Positions 17,583-26,012 are shown, counted from the stretch's first letter. The stretch is DNA of 64,000 nucleotides from Ruminococcaceae bacterium UBA5413 (GCA_002409585.1 DHNP01000017.1:35037-99036); one strand, 5' to 3'. Notes: a model not told the origin generated them from the letters alone. Translations and numbers: made by a program.

Positions 17583-18458
17583 TTATCTCATTGCCATAAG
17601 TACGAGCAGATTAACACATCCGGCCGCCAAAGTCATAATCCATGAAGAACGCAGCATATGCTGCCACTTTACGCGGGCGCAGCTGTTGTCAATAACAATG
17701 CCGAGGATGAACACTCCGGCGCAGCACGCAAGCCCCAAAAGGAAGCTCCAAGGAGCATCCCACACGAAGAAAAGTGCCACTATACCGAAAAGTACGACGT
17801 TTTCGTACCAGTGGGCCAGCTGCACCATGGCGAGCATTGGGCCGGAAAATTCAGTCACAACGCCCTGAACGATTTCCTGGTGTGCCTCATGCGACATTGA
17901 AATGTCAAACGGGGATTTCCGAAATTTGATAATCAGCGCAAAGCAAAGCCCTATGAAAATTCCCGGCAGAAACGCTATGTTGACGCGCGGCCCGCTGATG
18001 ATTTTTTCCACGCGGAACGACCCCGTCACAAGGTAAAAGCCGATGGCCGTCACAAGCAGCATAGGCTCGTACGACATATCCTGCATCAACTCGCGCTCGG
18101 CGCCCATCTGGCTGAAAGGCGAATTGGATGAATAAGCAGCCACTACGAGGCAGACGCCCGCAAGCGTAGCCGTCAGCATGACCATGAGTATGTCTCCGCC
18201 GGTAAAGAAGAAAATCCCGCTTAAAATTGTGAACAGAAGGAAAATCCCGACGTAAAAGTCCTGCGCACTGTTAATGGAAGCATTCTCTTTGCCTAAGAGT
18301 TTGAAAACGTCGTAAAAAGGCTGTAAAACCGGAGGGCCTTTACGGCGCTGGACGTGTGCCGTTATCTTTCGGTCCAAACCTGTAAGCAGCCCGCCGAGCA
18401 GCGGGGCAAAGATAACGTAAGCAATGCCGGCCAGTACGGCGGTAAGCGTTTTAGACAT
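17583..18458 (-). CDS. echB: Ech hydrogenase membrane subunit B (NuoH-like)
   Basis: The multi-spanning NuoH/EchB-type subunit of 291 residues connects the hydrogenase module to the ion-translocating arm. The first cytoplasmic loop HVQRRKGPPVLQPFYDVFKL and the later FRKSPFDISMSHEAHQEIV are family hallmarks with the charged residues expected for ion translocation. The start at 18458 is preferred because GGAGG in the echA tail is about ten bases upstream; it overlaps the echA stop by eight bases. An in-frame ATG at 18497 has no ribosome site. Confidence 0.94.
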   Translation of the reverse strand: MSKTLTAVLAGIAYVIFAPLLGGLLTGLDRKITAHVQRRKGPPVLQPFYDVFKLLGKENASINSAQDFYVGIFLLFTILSGIFFFTGGDILMVMLTATLAGVCLVVAAYSSNSPFSQMGAERELMQDMSYEPMLLVTAIGFYLVTGSFRVEKIISGPRVNIAFLPGIFIGLCFALIIKFRKSPFDISMSHEAHQEIVQGVVTEFSGPMLAMVQLAHWYENVVLFGIVALFFVWDAPWSFLLGLACCAGVFILGIVIDNSCARVKWQHMLRSSWIMTLAAGCVNLLVLMAMR

Positions 18459-20355
18459 GGAACATACCTCCAAACAACAGTGAAAATACAACCGCAATCG
18501 TTACAATGTTAACCACATTGCCTAAGGACATCACTTTTTTCTCACCGAAGAGGTCTTCAAGGTACCAGTTCCTAAGTGACAGCGGCACCGTGTCGCTGAT
18601 AGAACCGCGGAACGCAACGTCGCTGCCGGCATTGACGCCGCTCAGGTTAATGCTTGTGTGTTTCTTTTTATTATGCCCTGAAGAAATAACCGGCAGGAGT
18701 ACGAGGATAATAACCATAAGCGACATGGTTATCAGGTTACCCTCGCTTATAACTTCCGTCGCCGCGTGGAAAATATCCTTAAGGTATGGGACAACAACGG
18801 AGGAGGAAATCATCGGGAAGAAAACACAGGTGATAACTGTGAGGATAGAAAGGCCCTTTATGGCAAACCATTCTTCACCGTGCACAGTCTTTTCGACATT
18901 TTTCTGTTCCGGTACGATAGCGGTGATTTTTCCGAGCCATTTTGCCCAAAAAAACAACGTCGCGGCAGAACCGAACACAAGTGCAAACAGCAGCAGCGCA
19001 TGCCCTGAGTCTACAAATGCTTTGATGGCCGCCCATTTGGAAATCAGCATGCCGAACGGTGCGAGGAACATGGCGCATATGCCGAGTACCATGCACGTTG
19101 CAAGCTGGGGCATTTTGGTGAAGAGCCCGTCGAAGCATTCGATGTTGCGGCTTCCGACATGGTGTTCCGCCGTGCCGACCGTAAGGAACATAAGGCTTTT
19201 TGACACAGCGTGGAAAATGACGAGCATAATGGCCGTCCATTCCGACTCAAACGTGCCTATACCGGCGCAGCAGACAATAAGCCCAAGGTTTGAGATGGTA
19301 GAGTACGCAAGCACTTTCTTGCCGTTGGACTGTGAAATCGCCGCGAAAGACGCAAACAGGAACGTAAAGCTTCCGGCAAACATAGCGAGTATGCCGGCCA
19401 TGTTGTTGCCGAGTACCGGGCCGAGACGTATAATCAAAAATACGCCGGCTTTTACCATAGTGGAGGAGTGCAGCAGGGCAGACGTCGGAGTCGGTGCGAC
19501 CATAGCCCCGACTAGCCAGCTTGAAAACGGCATCTGCGCCGCTTTGGTCAGTCCGGCGAACACGAGCAGGGCGGCCGGCAGGACGACGTCCGCGCCCTTT
19601 GTTCCCAAAATAATCATTCTGGAAATTTCAACCGTACCGTCATAGCAGCCGAGCATGACAATCGCCACGGCGAACGCAAGTCCGCCGAGCAGGTTCATCC
19701 ACAGTGCGCGGAAGGAGTTGTGCTCCGCTTCCTTAGTACCTGTATACCCGATAAGCAGGAAAGAAGAAAAGCTCGTTACCTCCCAGCAGAAATACATATT
19801 AAGAAGATTGTTTGAGAGAACAAGCCCGAACATTGCGGCTAAAAAAAGATACATTACAAAGAAGAAGAACGGCCTTCTGTCAGCCACGTCTTTTTCCTTT
19901 TCCTGAAAGTCCTTCATGTACCCGAGGGCATACACCGTAATAGTGCTGCCTATAATGCCGACAATGAGGATCATAATAATCACGAGGTGGTCTATAACGA
20001 CGTCCGCCTGAACCGTAAGGCTCTCGCCTACCGCCAGTTCAAACCAGACAATCAGTGCTGTCTCCGTAATGGACAGCAGGCCCACGAGAATCCGCTTGGC
20101 GCGGAATGACAAAAATGCTATCACGCCGCACAGAACGATTTCAAGGATAAGCACAATGCGTGAAAATGCTTCGCTGTTAATTTTGATGTTAACGGTTCCG
20201 CTTTTGAAAAAGACAGCCGCTGTGATAACAGCCGTCGCGGCAACAACGGCCGCCGCAATTTTTACAATGACAAGGCGCTGCTTATCGCTGCGGACAAGCA
20301 GAAGAATGACTGCGGCAACCAATGGGAACGCTATTAAAAAACTGAGTAATGGCAA
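18451..20355 (-). CDS. echA: Ech hydrogenase membrane subunit A (NuoL/Mrp antiporter-like)
   Basis: This 634-residue integral membrane subunit belongs to the NuoL/MrpA/EchA antiporter family and is expected to move H+ or Na+ as ferredoxin is oxidised with H2 release. Many hydrophobic helices are visible. Conserved signatures include MYFCWEVTSFSSFLLIGY with the key glutamate, LAGLTKAAQMPFSSWLVGAM-type lysine helices and ALLHSSTMVKAGVFL. The start is TTG with GGAGG seven bases upstream. It is the first ech gene and overlaps a small uncertain ORF. Confidence 0.94.
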   Translation of the reverse strand: MPLLSFLIAFPLVAAVILLLVRSDKQRLVIVKIAAAVVAATAVITAAVFFKSGTVNIKINSEAFSRIVLILEIVLCGVIAFLSFRAKRILVGLLSITETALIVWFELAVGESLTVQADVVIDHLVIIMILIVGIIGSTITVYALGYMKDFQEKEKDVADRRPFFFFVMYLFLAAMFGLVLSNNLLNMYFCWEVTSFSSFLLIGYTGTKEAEHNSFRALWMNLLGGLAFAVAIVMLGCYDGTVEISRMIILGTKGADVVLPAALLVFAGLTKAAQMPFSSWLVGAMVAPTPTSALLHSSTMVKAGVFLIIRLGPVLGNNMAGILAMFAGSFTFLFASFAAISQSNGKKVLAYSTISNLGLIVCCAGIGTFESEWTAIMLVIFHAVSKSLMFLTVGTAEHHVGSRNIECFDGLFTKMPQLATCMVLGICAMFLAPFGMLISKWAAIKAFVDSGHALLLFALVFGSAATLFFWAKWLGKITAIVPEQKNVEKTVHGEEWFAIKGLSILTVITCVFFPMISSSVVVPYLKDIFHAATEVISEGNLITMSLMVIILVLLPVISSGHNKKKHTSINLSGVNAGSDVAFRGSISDTVPLSLRNWYLEDLFGEKKVMSLGNVVNIVTIAVVFSLLFGGMFHV

Positions 20356-20618
20356 AGCCGTCCCTCCTTGCTGAATTTTTTAATCCTGCGCAACTGCGGT
20401 TTTTGCCTGAAATGAAGAAATGCCCACGTAAACGGACGTTCGTGCAGCCTGCGGCGGACCGGTATGCATTCTCCGACAAAAACCGCAGCAAGCGCCTTAA
20501 GACTGTCGGCGGCAACCATAATCCGGCCTTTTGGCAAAACGTCTTTCGCAGAGTCGGCAGACGGGCATTTCCGAGTTAAAGCCCGGTCGTTTGAGAATTT
20601 CTGATACCACTTCCCCAT
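20334..20618 (-). CDS. Possible small protein gene ahead of echA
   Basis: A 94-codon frame starts ATG with GGGAA about five bases upstream and ends 22 bases inside echA. The product would be basic, with a short helical stretch (RIMVAADSLKALAAVFVGE) and an Arg/Lys-rich C-terminal half; I recognise no family. It lies downstream of a plausible minus-strand promoter at 20716-20743 and could be the first gene of the ech transcript. It could equally be chance reading in a long leader. The overlap with the echA start would allow coupling. Confidence 0.35.
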   Translation of the reverse strand: MGKWYQKFSNDRALTRKCPSADSAKDVLPKGRIMVAADSLKALAAVFVGECIPVRRRLHERPFTWAFLHFRQKPQLRRIKKFSKEGRLCHYSVF

Positions 20619-20715
20619 ACAACTTCCCAGTGATAAGGTTTCCCTGAAAACTTAACTCTATGCCGGTTCACCATATCCCGATACTTTGTCCAACTTTTAA
20701 CATGCTAACGTTATT

Positions 20716-20743
20716 ATTTTAACACGAACCCTTGAATTTGCAA
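20716..20743 (-). promoter_or_regulatory. Candidate promoter of the ech-hypFCDE operon
   Basis: On the minus strand TTGCAA (20738-20743) and TAAAAT (20716-20721) are 16 bases apart. The predicted leader before echA is about 350 nt, long enough for regulation or for the small ORF found there. Confidence 0.5.
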
Positions 20744-20761
20744 CCCCAAGAATGATATAAT
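20732..20761 (+). promoter_or_regulatory. Candidate promoter of hypAB-DUF3842-cooT
   Basis: TTGAAT (20732-20737) and a perfect TATAAT (20756-20761) have an 18-base spacer that overlaps the divergent ech promoter. The 10-mer CTTGAATTTG occurs here (20731-20740) and again at 20786-20795, a possible pair of regulator sites. The downstream leader of about 150 nt contains a small GTTTG..CAAAC hairpin; nothing else is recognised there. Confidence 0.5.
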
Positions 20762-20916
20762 GAAAAAAAAGTTTGGCGCAAACGCCTTGAATTTGGCTGA
20801 CCTTTTCATTTTTTTAAAGGTATGCCATTTTATGCTGCTTTTTGTTTTGGGCACAGGGACCCGTTTTTTTCCAAAAAGTAAGCCAAACGGAAAAAACGGA
20901 GGGAAGCGCATCCGCA

Positions 20917-21264
20917 ATGCATGAACTGCCTGTTGTACTCGATATTATCCGTACTATGGAAGAAGAAACAAAAAAGCGCGGGCTGAAAAAAATCACGGAG
21001 ATTGACCTTGTCATAGGCGAGCTTTCTTCTATTGTCGACGAGTCCGTGCAGATGTATTTTGAGATTGCCGCGGAGGGCACGCCGTGCGCTAATGCAAAGC
21101 TCGTTTTTGATCACCGGCCCGCCATGCTCCAGTGTACAGTCTGCAAACGGAAGTTTCCGCACGGAAAAGATTTCTTATGCCCGTACTGCGGCGGGGACTC
21201 CGTCCTCGTTCAGGGTACCGGACGGGAATTTTACATCAGGTCGTACGACGGAGGGCAGGGTTAA
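20917..21264 (+). CDS. hypA: Hydrogenase nickel-insertion protein HypA
   Basis: The 115-residue protein starts MHELPVVLDI. The N-terminal Met-His-Glu binds nickel, and two CxxC pairs (CTVC and CPYC) form the structural zinc site. It delivers nickel to the EchE precursor with HypB. GGAGGGA lies about 12 bases upstream of the chosen ATG, and longer in-frame extensions lack the family's fixed N-terminus. It heads the operon divergent from ech. Confidence 0.95.
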   Translation: MHELPVVLDIIRTMEEETKKRGLKKITEIDLVIGELSSIVDESVQMYFEIAAEGTPCANAKLVFDHRPAMLQCTVCKRKFPHGKDFLCPYCGGDSVLVQGTGREFYIRSYDGGQG

Positions 21265-21299
21265 CGGGGCCATATCAAACATGGAAGGAAAGAATCCGT

Positions 21300-21953
21300 A
21301 TGAAAGTTATTTTAATGAAAAAGCTTCTTGAAGCAAACGACAGGCTGGCGGAAGAAAACAGGGCCTATTTTTCCGGCAGGCATCTGCTTGCCGTCAACCT
21401 TATGGGCTCGCCCGGCTCCGGCAAGACGACGCTGATTTCGGCTGTTGCAAAGGAACTGCCTGGGATACCCGTCGGGGTTGTCGAAGGGGACATCGCTTCG
21501 TCAATCGATGCGGAAAAACTTGAAAAGCAGGGGATACGCTCAGCACAAATAAACACCTGCGGGGAATGCCACCTTGATTCACACGTTATACGCGACGGCG
21601 CTGAGCAAATCGACATGCGCGACGGCATTATCTTCATTGAAAACGTCGGCAACCTCATCTGCCCGGCAGAGTTTGACCTCGGCGAAGCTACGCGGGTTCT
21701 CGCCGCGAGCGTGCCTGAGGGTGACGACAAACCGTTCAAATACACCCCGATGTTCAGCTACGCAGACGCCGTAGTCCTTACGAAATGCGACCTTAAAGAA
21801 GCCGTCGGCTTCGACACGGAGAATTTTTCAAAGGGCCTCAGGGCTGTTTCGAAAGCCCCGGTTTTTGAAGTCAGCCTGAAAGACGGCGCGCAGCCGCTTG
21901 GCATTGCCAAATTTGCAGAGTACCTTAAAGAAAAGTACCTTGCCCTGAAGTGA
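21300..21953 (+). CDS. hypB: Hydrogenase nickel-incorporation GTPase HypB
   Basis: This 217-residue SIMIBI-class GTPase has its P-loop GSPGSGKTT near residues 38-46, EGDIASSIDA as switch I, and NKCD replaced by TKCD. The metal-binding CGECHLDSH motif of the G domain is present. No histidine-rich N-terminal nickel-storage stretch is seen, so nickel storage is not a function here; CooT encoded nearby may contribute. ATG 21300 has AAGGAAAG seven bases upstream. Confidence 0.95.
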   Translation: MKVILMKKLLEANDRLAEENRAYFSGRHLLAVNLMGSPGSGKTTLISAVAKELPGIPVGVVEGDIASSIDAEKLEKQGIRSAQINTCGECHLDSHVIRDGAEQIDMRDGIIFIENVGNLICPAEFDLGEATRVLAASVPEGDDKPFKYTPMFSYADAVVLTKCDLKEAVGFDTENFSKGLRAVSKAPVFEVSLKDGAQPLGIAKFAEYLKEKYLALK

Positions 21954-22015
21954 CTTCCGGAAGGAACAGGCTGGGAACACAGCCGGCGCTATTTTTTAAG
22001 TTTGGATGTGAACAA

Positions 22016-22435
22016 ATGCGTATTGCTGTCATTGACGGGCAGGGCGGCGGTTTTGGAAAAGCAATTATTGAGAACATTCGCAGGAGCCTCGGCGAGGGCC
22101 CGTTTCTCATGGCGCTGGGGACAAACTCCCTTGCGACTTCCATCATGCTGAAGGCTGGCGCAAATGAAGGCGCCACAGGAGAAAACGCCATCGTCATAAA
22201 TGCGCCTGAAACGGACTTCATAGTTGGCAGCATCGCCATTATCGCGGCCGACTCCATGTGCGGGGAGCTTACCCCCGCTATGGCTAAGGCTGTGGCGGAT
22301 GCCCCGGCAAAAAAGCTTTTAATTCCGCTGAGCCGTTCCAACATTGACATTATGGGTGTAAACCGGAAACCCCTGCCTCACTATATTGACGACATGATTG
22401 CGTTTTTAAAAACGGCAGACGTACAGAAGGAGTGA
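22016..22435 (+). CDS. DUF3842-family protein of unknown function
   Basis: The 139-residue protein begins MRIAVIDGQGGGFGKAIIE, a glycine-rich beta-loop-alpha start like a nucleotide-binding fold. Later it has GTNSLATSIMLKAGA and IIAADSMCGELTPAMA with a single cysteine. I recognise the DUF3842 family of Firmicutes, for which I know no function. It lies between hypB and cooT on the same strand, six bases before cooT, so a role linked to nickel or hydrogenase maturation is possible but not shown. Confidence 0.8.
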   Translation: MRIAVIDGQGGGFGKAIIENIRRSLGEGPFLMALGTNSLATSIMLKAGANEGATGENAIVINAPETDFIVGSIAIIAADSMCGELTPAMAKAVADAPAKKLLIPLSRSNIDIMGVNRKPLPHYIDDMIAFLKTADVQKE

Positions 22436-22441
22436 CTGTTC

Positions 22442-22645
22442 ATGTGCGAAGCAAACGTCTATTTGCTGGATGAAAACGGGGAAGCAAGCCTGTACCTGGA
22501 TGCGGTTGATAAGGTTGTCCCGCAGGACGACGGTAAAATCAAAATGGAGAACATTTACGGTGAGCGCAAGACTATCCTTGCGAAAATTAAATATATGGAG
22601 CTTGTCGACCATAAAATTTTTTTAGAAAAGACCGGTGAGCCGTAA
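22442..22645 (+). CDS. cooT: CooT-family nickel-binding protein
   Basis: The 67-residue protein starts MCEANVYLLDENGE, matching the CooT family. In the characterised member Cys2 binds nickel at the interface of a dimer and serves CO dehydrogenase maturation. No CO dehydrogenase gene is in the window, so here it may serve the Ech hydrogenase or an unseen enzyme. GAAGGAG within the end of the preceding gene provides the ribosome site. It is the last gene of the hypAB unit. Confidence 0.85.
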   Translation: MCEANVYLLDENGEASLYLDAVDKVVPQDDGKIKMENIYGERKTILAKIKYMELVDHKIFLEKTGEP

Positions 22646-22699
22646 GACTTTCGAAATAAGGACGCCTTCGTGAAGCGTCTTGCTTTAAAAGGCAGGGAC

Positions 22700-23290
22700 T
22701 TACTGGCCGGCGGCGTGTTCAATAAAGATTTTAAGCCCTATGGCTATAAGGATAATGCCGCCGAATATTTCAGCCTTGCGCGAACAAAGCTCGCCGAACT
22801 TTTTGCCTATATATATCCCGGCGTAGCATATGGCACACGTTATAATGCCTATGGTAACGACGGCGGCAAGCATTTGCGGCGCCGTGTGCGCGCCTATGGA
22901 CGACGGCAGTATGACTCCCGCCGCAAGGGCGTCTATACTTGTGGCGACGGCAAGCCCCAGGAGTGTCTTGAGCTTTATTTTACCGCAGTGCGAGGGCTTT
23001 GGCGTGTCCCCGCGGTCTTTTTTAACAGCCTCCCGTATCATGTCAGCCCCGATGTAAGAAAGCAGCAGCAACGCTATCCAGTGGCTTACGGCGCCTATAA
23101 AGTTTTCTCCGGCTTTGCCTATAAACCAACCGGCGGCAGGCATGGCTGCCTGGAACAGCCCGAAGCACAGCGCAAACTTCGACGCATAGTTAAAAGTCAC
23201 TTTCTCTGCGGCTGTGCCGCTTGCTATGCATACGGCGAACGCATCGGCGGCAAGGCCGACGGAGATGCCGAGCAGCGAAAAATAATCCAT
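22700..23290 (-). CDS. mntP: Manganese efflux pump MntP
   Basis: This 196-residue six-helix protein contains two inverted repeats typical of MntP. The paired acidic motifs are in GLAADAFAVCIASG and ATSIDALAAGVILP, each with the conserved aspartate of the transport site. It exports Mn2+. The upstream region (23291-23500) was read for a yybP-ykoY manganese riboswitch and none was apparent. It converges on cooT and is transcribed away from rpmB. Confidence 0.88.
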   Translation of the reverse strand: MDYFSLLGISVGLAADAFAVCIASGTAAEKVTFNYASKFALCFGLFQAAMPAAGWFIGKAGENFIGAVSHWIALLLLSYIGADMIREAVKKDRGDTPKPSHCGKIKLKTLLGLAVATSIDALAAGVILPSSIGAHTAPQMLAAVVTIGIITCAICYAGIYIGKKFGELCSRKAEIFGGIILIAIGLKIFIEHAAGQ

Positions 23291-23531
23291 AAGTTTTTTA
23301 TCCTTATTTTTATAATATTTTATTGCTTAAAGATACACAGCATAAGCATTATATATAATTTAATATGCGGCGGCCTGCGTGTTTATAATTGCTGCGTCAC
23401 AATAAGCAGCGCGTCCGGCTTAAAGAAAATAAATGGGCGCGGGCCTCAAAACGCTTGCATTTTATTTACAAATCTGATACTATAATAACGTTGCCTTTTA
23501 GGGAGACCTTTGACGAAGGAGGTGTTGCCAT

Positions 23532-23720
23532 ATGGCAAAATGTGAAGTATGCGGCAAAGATGTATCTTTTGGTATACAGGTATCGCACTCGCACAGGCGT
23601 TCAAACAGGACTTGGAAACCGAATGTAAGGCGTGTAAAGGCTGTTGTTAACGGTTCACCTAAGCGTATATATGTTTGCACGCGCTGCCTGCGTTCAGGTA
23701 AAGTAAAGCGCGCAGTCTGA
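23532..23720 (+). CDS. rpmB: 50S ribosomal protein L28
   Basis: The 62-residue L28 starts MAKCEVCGKDVSFG and has two CxxC pairs (CEVC and CTRC), the zinc-binding form. A perfect GAAGGAGGTG ribosome site precedes the ATG. A TATAAT box about 45 bp upstream probably marks its promoter. It is monocistronic, with its own terminator. Confidence 0.96.
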   Translation: MAKCEVCGKDVSFGIQVSHSHRRSNRTWKPNVRRVKAVVNGSPKRIYVCTRCLRSGKVKRAV

Positions 23721-23740
23721 CGTTTACGTCCGGCCGCAAA

Positions 23741-23766
23741 AAGGGACCTTTAAAGGTTCCTTTTTT
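23741..23766 (+). terminator. Terminator of rpmB
   Basis: AAGGGACCTTT and AAAGGTTCCTT form an 11-bp dyad with one G-U pair, directly followed by a TTTTTT run. Confidence 0.88.
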
Positions 23767-23834
23767 ATTATACGTAAAGTAATATCAATAATATTTAAAA
23801 CATACGGTATGCCGCCCGCACAGGGCGCGCATAC

Positions 23835-25160
23835 TTATTTTTTGTCTCCACGCTCGCGCACAACTATGCGTATGGGCGTGCCTGTGAAGCCGAACGTTTC
23901 ACGTATTGTATTTTCGAGGTAACGCCGGTAAGAAAAATGGAACAGTTCGGCCGAGTTTACGAAAAAGACGAACGTAGGCGGCTTTATGCCTGTCTGCGTG
24001 AGGTAATATATTTTAAGGCGCCTGCCCTTGTCTGTCGGCGGCTGTACCCTTGCCGCCGCCTGCGCGAGCATGTCGTTTAGCGTTCCGGTAGATATGCGCT
24101 TGCTGCCGGAGCGCGCGGCCTCGCCTGCGGCTTCGAAAAGTTCGCCGAGCCTTTGGCCGGTTTTTACAGAAATAAATACTATGCGCGCGTAGGGCATAAA
24201 TGAAAAGTCGTTTTTAAGCGATTTTTCATATTCGCGCATGGTACCGCCGCTCTTTTCGACGGCATCCCATTTGTTGACGGCTATGACGCAGCCTTTACCG
24301 GACTCATGTGCAAGGCCGGCTACTTTTGAGTCCTGCTCCGTAAACCCTTCAACAGCGTCTATCATTATCACGCATACGTCGGAATTTTCTATGGCCGACT
24401 GCGCGCGCAGGATGCTGTACTTTTCTACGGAGTCCGTGACTCGGCTTTTTTTGCGGAGGCCGGCAGTGTCTGTAAGCGTGAAGCTCCCGTATTCGTTCTC
24501 TATGCGTATATCAACGGCGTCGCGCGTGGTGCCGGCAGCGTCGGACACTATGCAGCGTTCCTGGCCGGATATTTTATTTACAAGGGAGGACTTGCCTACG
24601 TTAGGCTTGCCTATGACGGCTATCCTGATGCCGGCTTCGGTTGCAGCCGCGCTTTCCTGCGCGGGCATGGCGTTTATGACCATGTCGAGCAGGTCGCCTG
24701 TCCCATGGCCATGTACGGACGACACGCATACTGGGTCGCCGAGCCCGAGGCTGTAGAACTCGTAAAACTCAGGCGGCGGGCCGCCTACGCTGTCGCATTT
24801 GTTTACGCACAGCACAACGGGTTTGCCGCTTTTGAGGAGCATGTTTGCTATGTCCGCGTCTTCGGCTGTTACACCGCAGCGTATGTCGGTGACAAAAATG
24901 ATGACGTCGGCCGTCTCTATGGCAAGCTCTGCCTGCATGCGCGTGCGTGACAGAATCTCATCTTTCGGGTTTGACTCAATGCCGCCGGTGTCCGCTATGG
25001 AAAAGCGCCTTCCGCACCACTCGCATTTTGCGTATATTCTGTCACGCGTGACGCCCGGCGTGTCGTCTACTATTGAAAGCCGCCGCCCGGCGAGCTTATT
25101 AAAAAGCGTCGACTTGCCTACGTTGGGGCGTCCGACGATTGCAACAACAGGTTCCGGCAT
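23835..25160 (-). CDS. der: Ribosome-assembly GTPase Der (EngA)
   Basis: The protein of about 441 residues has two tandem GTPase domains and a C-terminal KH-like domain, and assists 50S subunit assembly. Both domains show GRPNVGKS/GKPNVGKS P-loops, DTPG or DTAG, and NKCD/NKWD. The C-terminus contains the IYYLTQTGIKPPTFVFFVN stretch common to Der. ATG 25160 is chosen because AGGAG is eight bases upstream; a GTG at 25169 sits within that site. Confidence 0.96.
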   Translation of the reverse strand: MPEPVVAIVGRPNVGKSTLFNKLAGRRLSIVDDTPGVTRDRIYAKCEWCGRRFSIADTGGIESNPKDEILSRTRMQAELAIETADVIIFVTDIRCGVTAEDADIANMLLKSGKPVVLCVNKCDSVGGPPPEFYEFYSLGLGDPVCVSSVHGHGTGDLLDMVINAMPAQESAAATEAGIRIAVIGKPNVGKSSLVNKISGQERCIVSDAAGTTRDAVDIRIENEYGSFTLTDTAGLRKKSRVTDSVEKYSILRAQSAIENSDVCVIMIDAVEGFTEQDSKVAGLAHESGKGCVIAVNKWDAVEKSGGTMREYEKSLKNDFSFMPYARIVFISVKTGQRLGELFEAAGEAARSGSKRISTGTLNDMLAQAAARVQPPTDKGRRLKIYYLTQTGIKPPTFVFFVNSAELFHFSYRRYLENTIRETFGFTGTPIRIVVRERGDKK

Positions 25161-25186
25161 TTTTACCACTCCTACCTAATTTACAG

Positions 25187-25222
25187 CCCCGTTAAACCGC
25201 GGCCGTCCGCGGCTTAACGGGG
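25187..25222. repeat. GC-rich inverted repeat upstream of der
   Basis: Arms 25187-25202 and 25207-25222 are complementary except one A/C position, with a 4-base loop. There is no flanking T-run. It lies between the rpmF-side terminator and der and may act as an additional barrier or leader hairpin. Confidence 0.45.
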
Positions 25223-25241
25223 AACGTCAAAAAATCCTTAT

Positions 25242-25276
25242 AACACAAAAGTGGAGAAGGATTGCTCCTTCTCCAC
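25242..25276 (-). terminator. Terminator of the yceD-rpmF operon
   Basis: Perfect 11-bp arms GTGGAGAAGGA and TCCTTCTCCAC (25251-25261, 25266-25276) with a 4-base loop are followed on the minus strand by TTTTGTGTT. Confidence 0.75.
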
Positions 25277-25295
25277 GCTTAAGGCACAACATGGA

Positions 25296-25478
25296 TTAAG
25301 CTTCTTTTTTAACCACTTCACGGCCTTTGTAATAACCGCAGTTGCCGCACACTTTGTGCGGAACTGTCCACTCGCCGCACTTTGGGCACTTAACCAGAGT
25401 AGGAGCGCTCATTTTCCAAACGTTGGAACGCCTTTTGTTTTGCCTCGCACTTGACTGTTTTCTCTTTGGTACCGCCAT
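25296..25478 (-). CDS. rpmF: 50S ribosomal protein L32
   Basis: The 60-residue L32 begins MAVPKRKQSSARQNKRR and has two CxxC zinc pairs (CPKC, CGNC). AAGGAGG is eight bases before ATG 25478. The standard yceD-rpmF gene pair is conserved here. Confidence 0.96.
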   Translation of the reverse strand: MAVPKRKQSSARQNKRRSNVWKMSAPTLVKCPKCGEWTVPHKVCGNCGYYKGREVVKKEA

Positions 25479-25511
25479 ATTCAGCACCTCCTTAAATTCT
25501 TAAAAACGCAC

Positions 25512-26012
25512 TCAATGTATTAACTTTCCAAGCGTGCCCGCAGCGGCCCTGTCTTTTGTGATGTCTTCGCAGTCACACGGGCCGTCGTTTAAATTTTTTC
25601 CGCACCTTGGGCAAAGGCCCCTGCAGTCGGCGCGGCATAAAAACTTTGTCGGAAGTTCAAGCAGTATGTCTTCCCTTATAAGGTCATCAAGGTTGAGCAC
25701 GCCGTTTACCGCTTCTATGAGTTCCCCCGCGTCGTCTTTGTTTTCAAGATAAGGCACCGCGACGTGGGAAAATTTAAAACCGTAATGCCTGTCAACCTGC
25801 CTTGCACACCTGTCGCACGGTATGGAAAAATCAAACGAAACAAATGCGCTGAGCAATGCTGAACCGTCAAGGCTTTTTGCTTCGCCCTTTACACGGACAG
25901 GCGAAACGAAAGGGTACACTCCGTTCATTGATATTCCGGATAAATCAATACTGTAATCGAAAGGCCTGCTTTCGGTTTTTTCAGCGAATAAATCTTTTAA
26001 ATCAAGAAGCAT
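25512..26012 (-). CDS. yceD: DUF177/YceD-family protein (23S rRNA accumulation)
   Basis: The 166-residue protein resembles YceD/DUF177, associated with 23S rRNA accumulation and normally encoded next to rpmF, as here. The middle has CDRCARQV, and the C-terminal third is cysteine-rich (CRADCRGLCPRCG and CDCE), probably a zinc site. ATG 26012 has GAGG six bases upstream; a GTG at 26027 overlaps that site. The molecular role remains incompletely understood in the literature I know. Confidence 0.88.
   Translation of the reverse strand: MLLDLKDLFAEKTESRPFDYSIDLSGISMNGVYPFVSPVRVKGEAKSLDGSALLSAFVSFDFSIPCDRCARQVDRHYGFKFSHVAVPYLENKDDAGELIEAVNGVLNLDDLIREDILLELPTKFLCRADCRGLCPRCGKNLNDGPCDCEDITKDRAAAGTLGKLIH

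Noticed and set aside
18506..19645. 379-codon open frame on the + strand opposite echA
   Set aside because: It is antisense to a clearly recognised membrane subunit, has no family features and no ribosome site. Such long antisense frames arise from GC-rich third positions.
22670..23485. 271-codon + strand frame after cooT
   Set aside because: It is antisense to mntP, which has clear helices and paired aspartate motifs. The + frame is Gly/Arg/Tyr-rich without any motif.
23291..23500. yybP-ykoY manganese riboswitch before mntP
   Set aside because: The conserved bases of that riboswitch were not found reading the minus strand; the leader is AT-rich without the expected helices.
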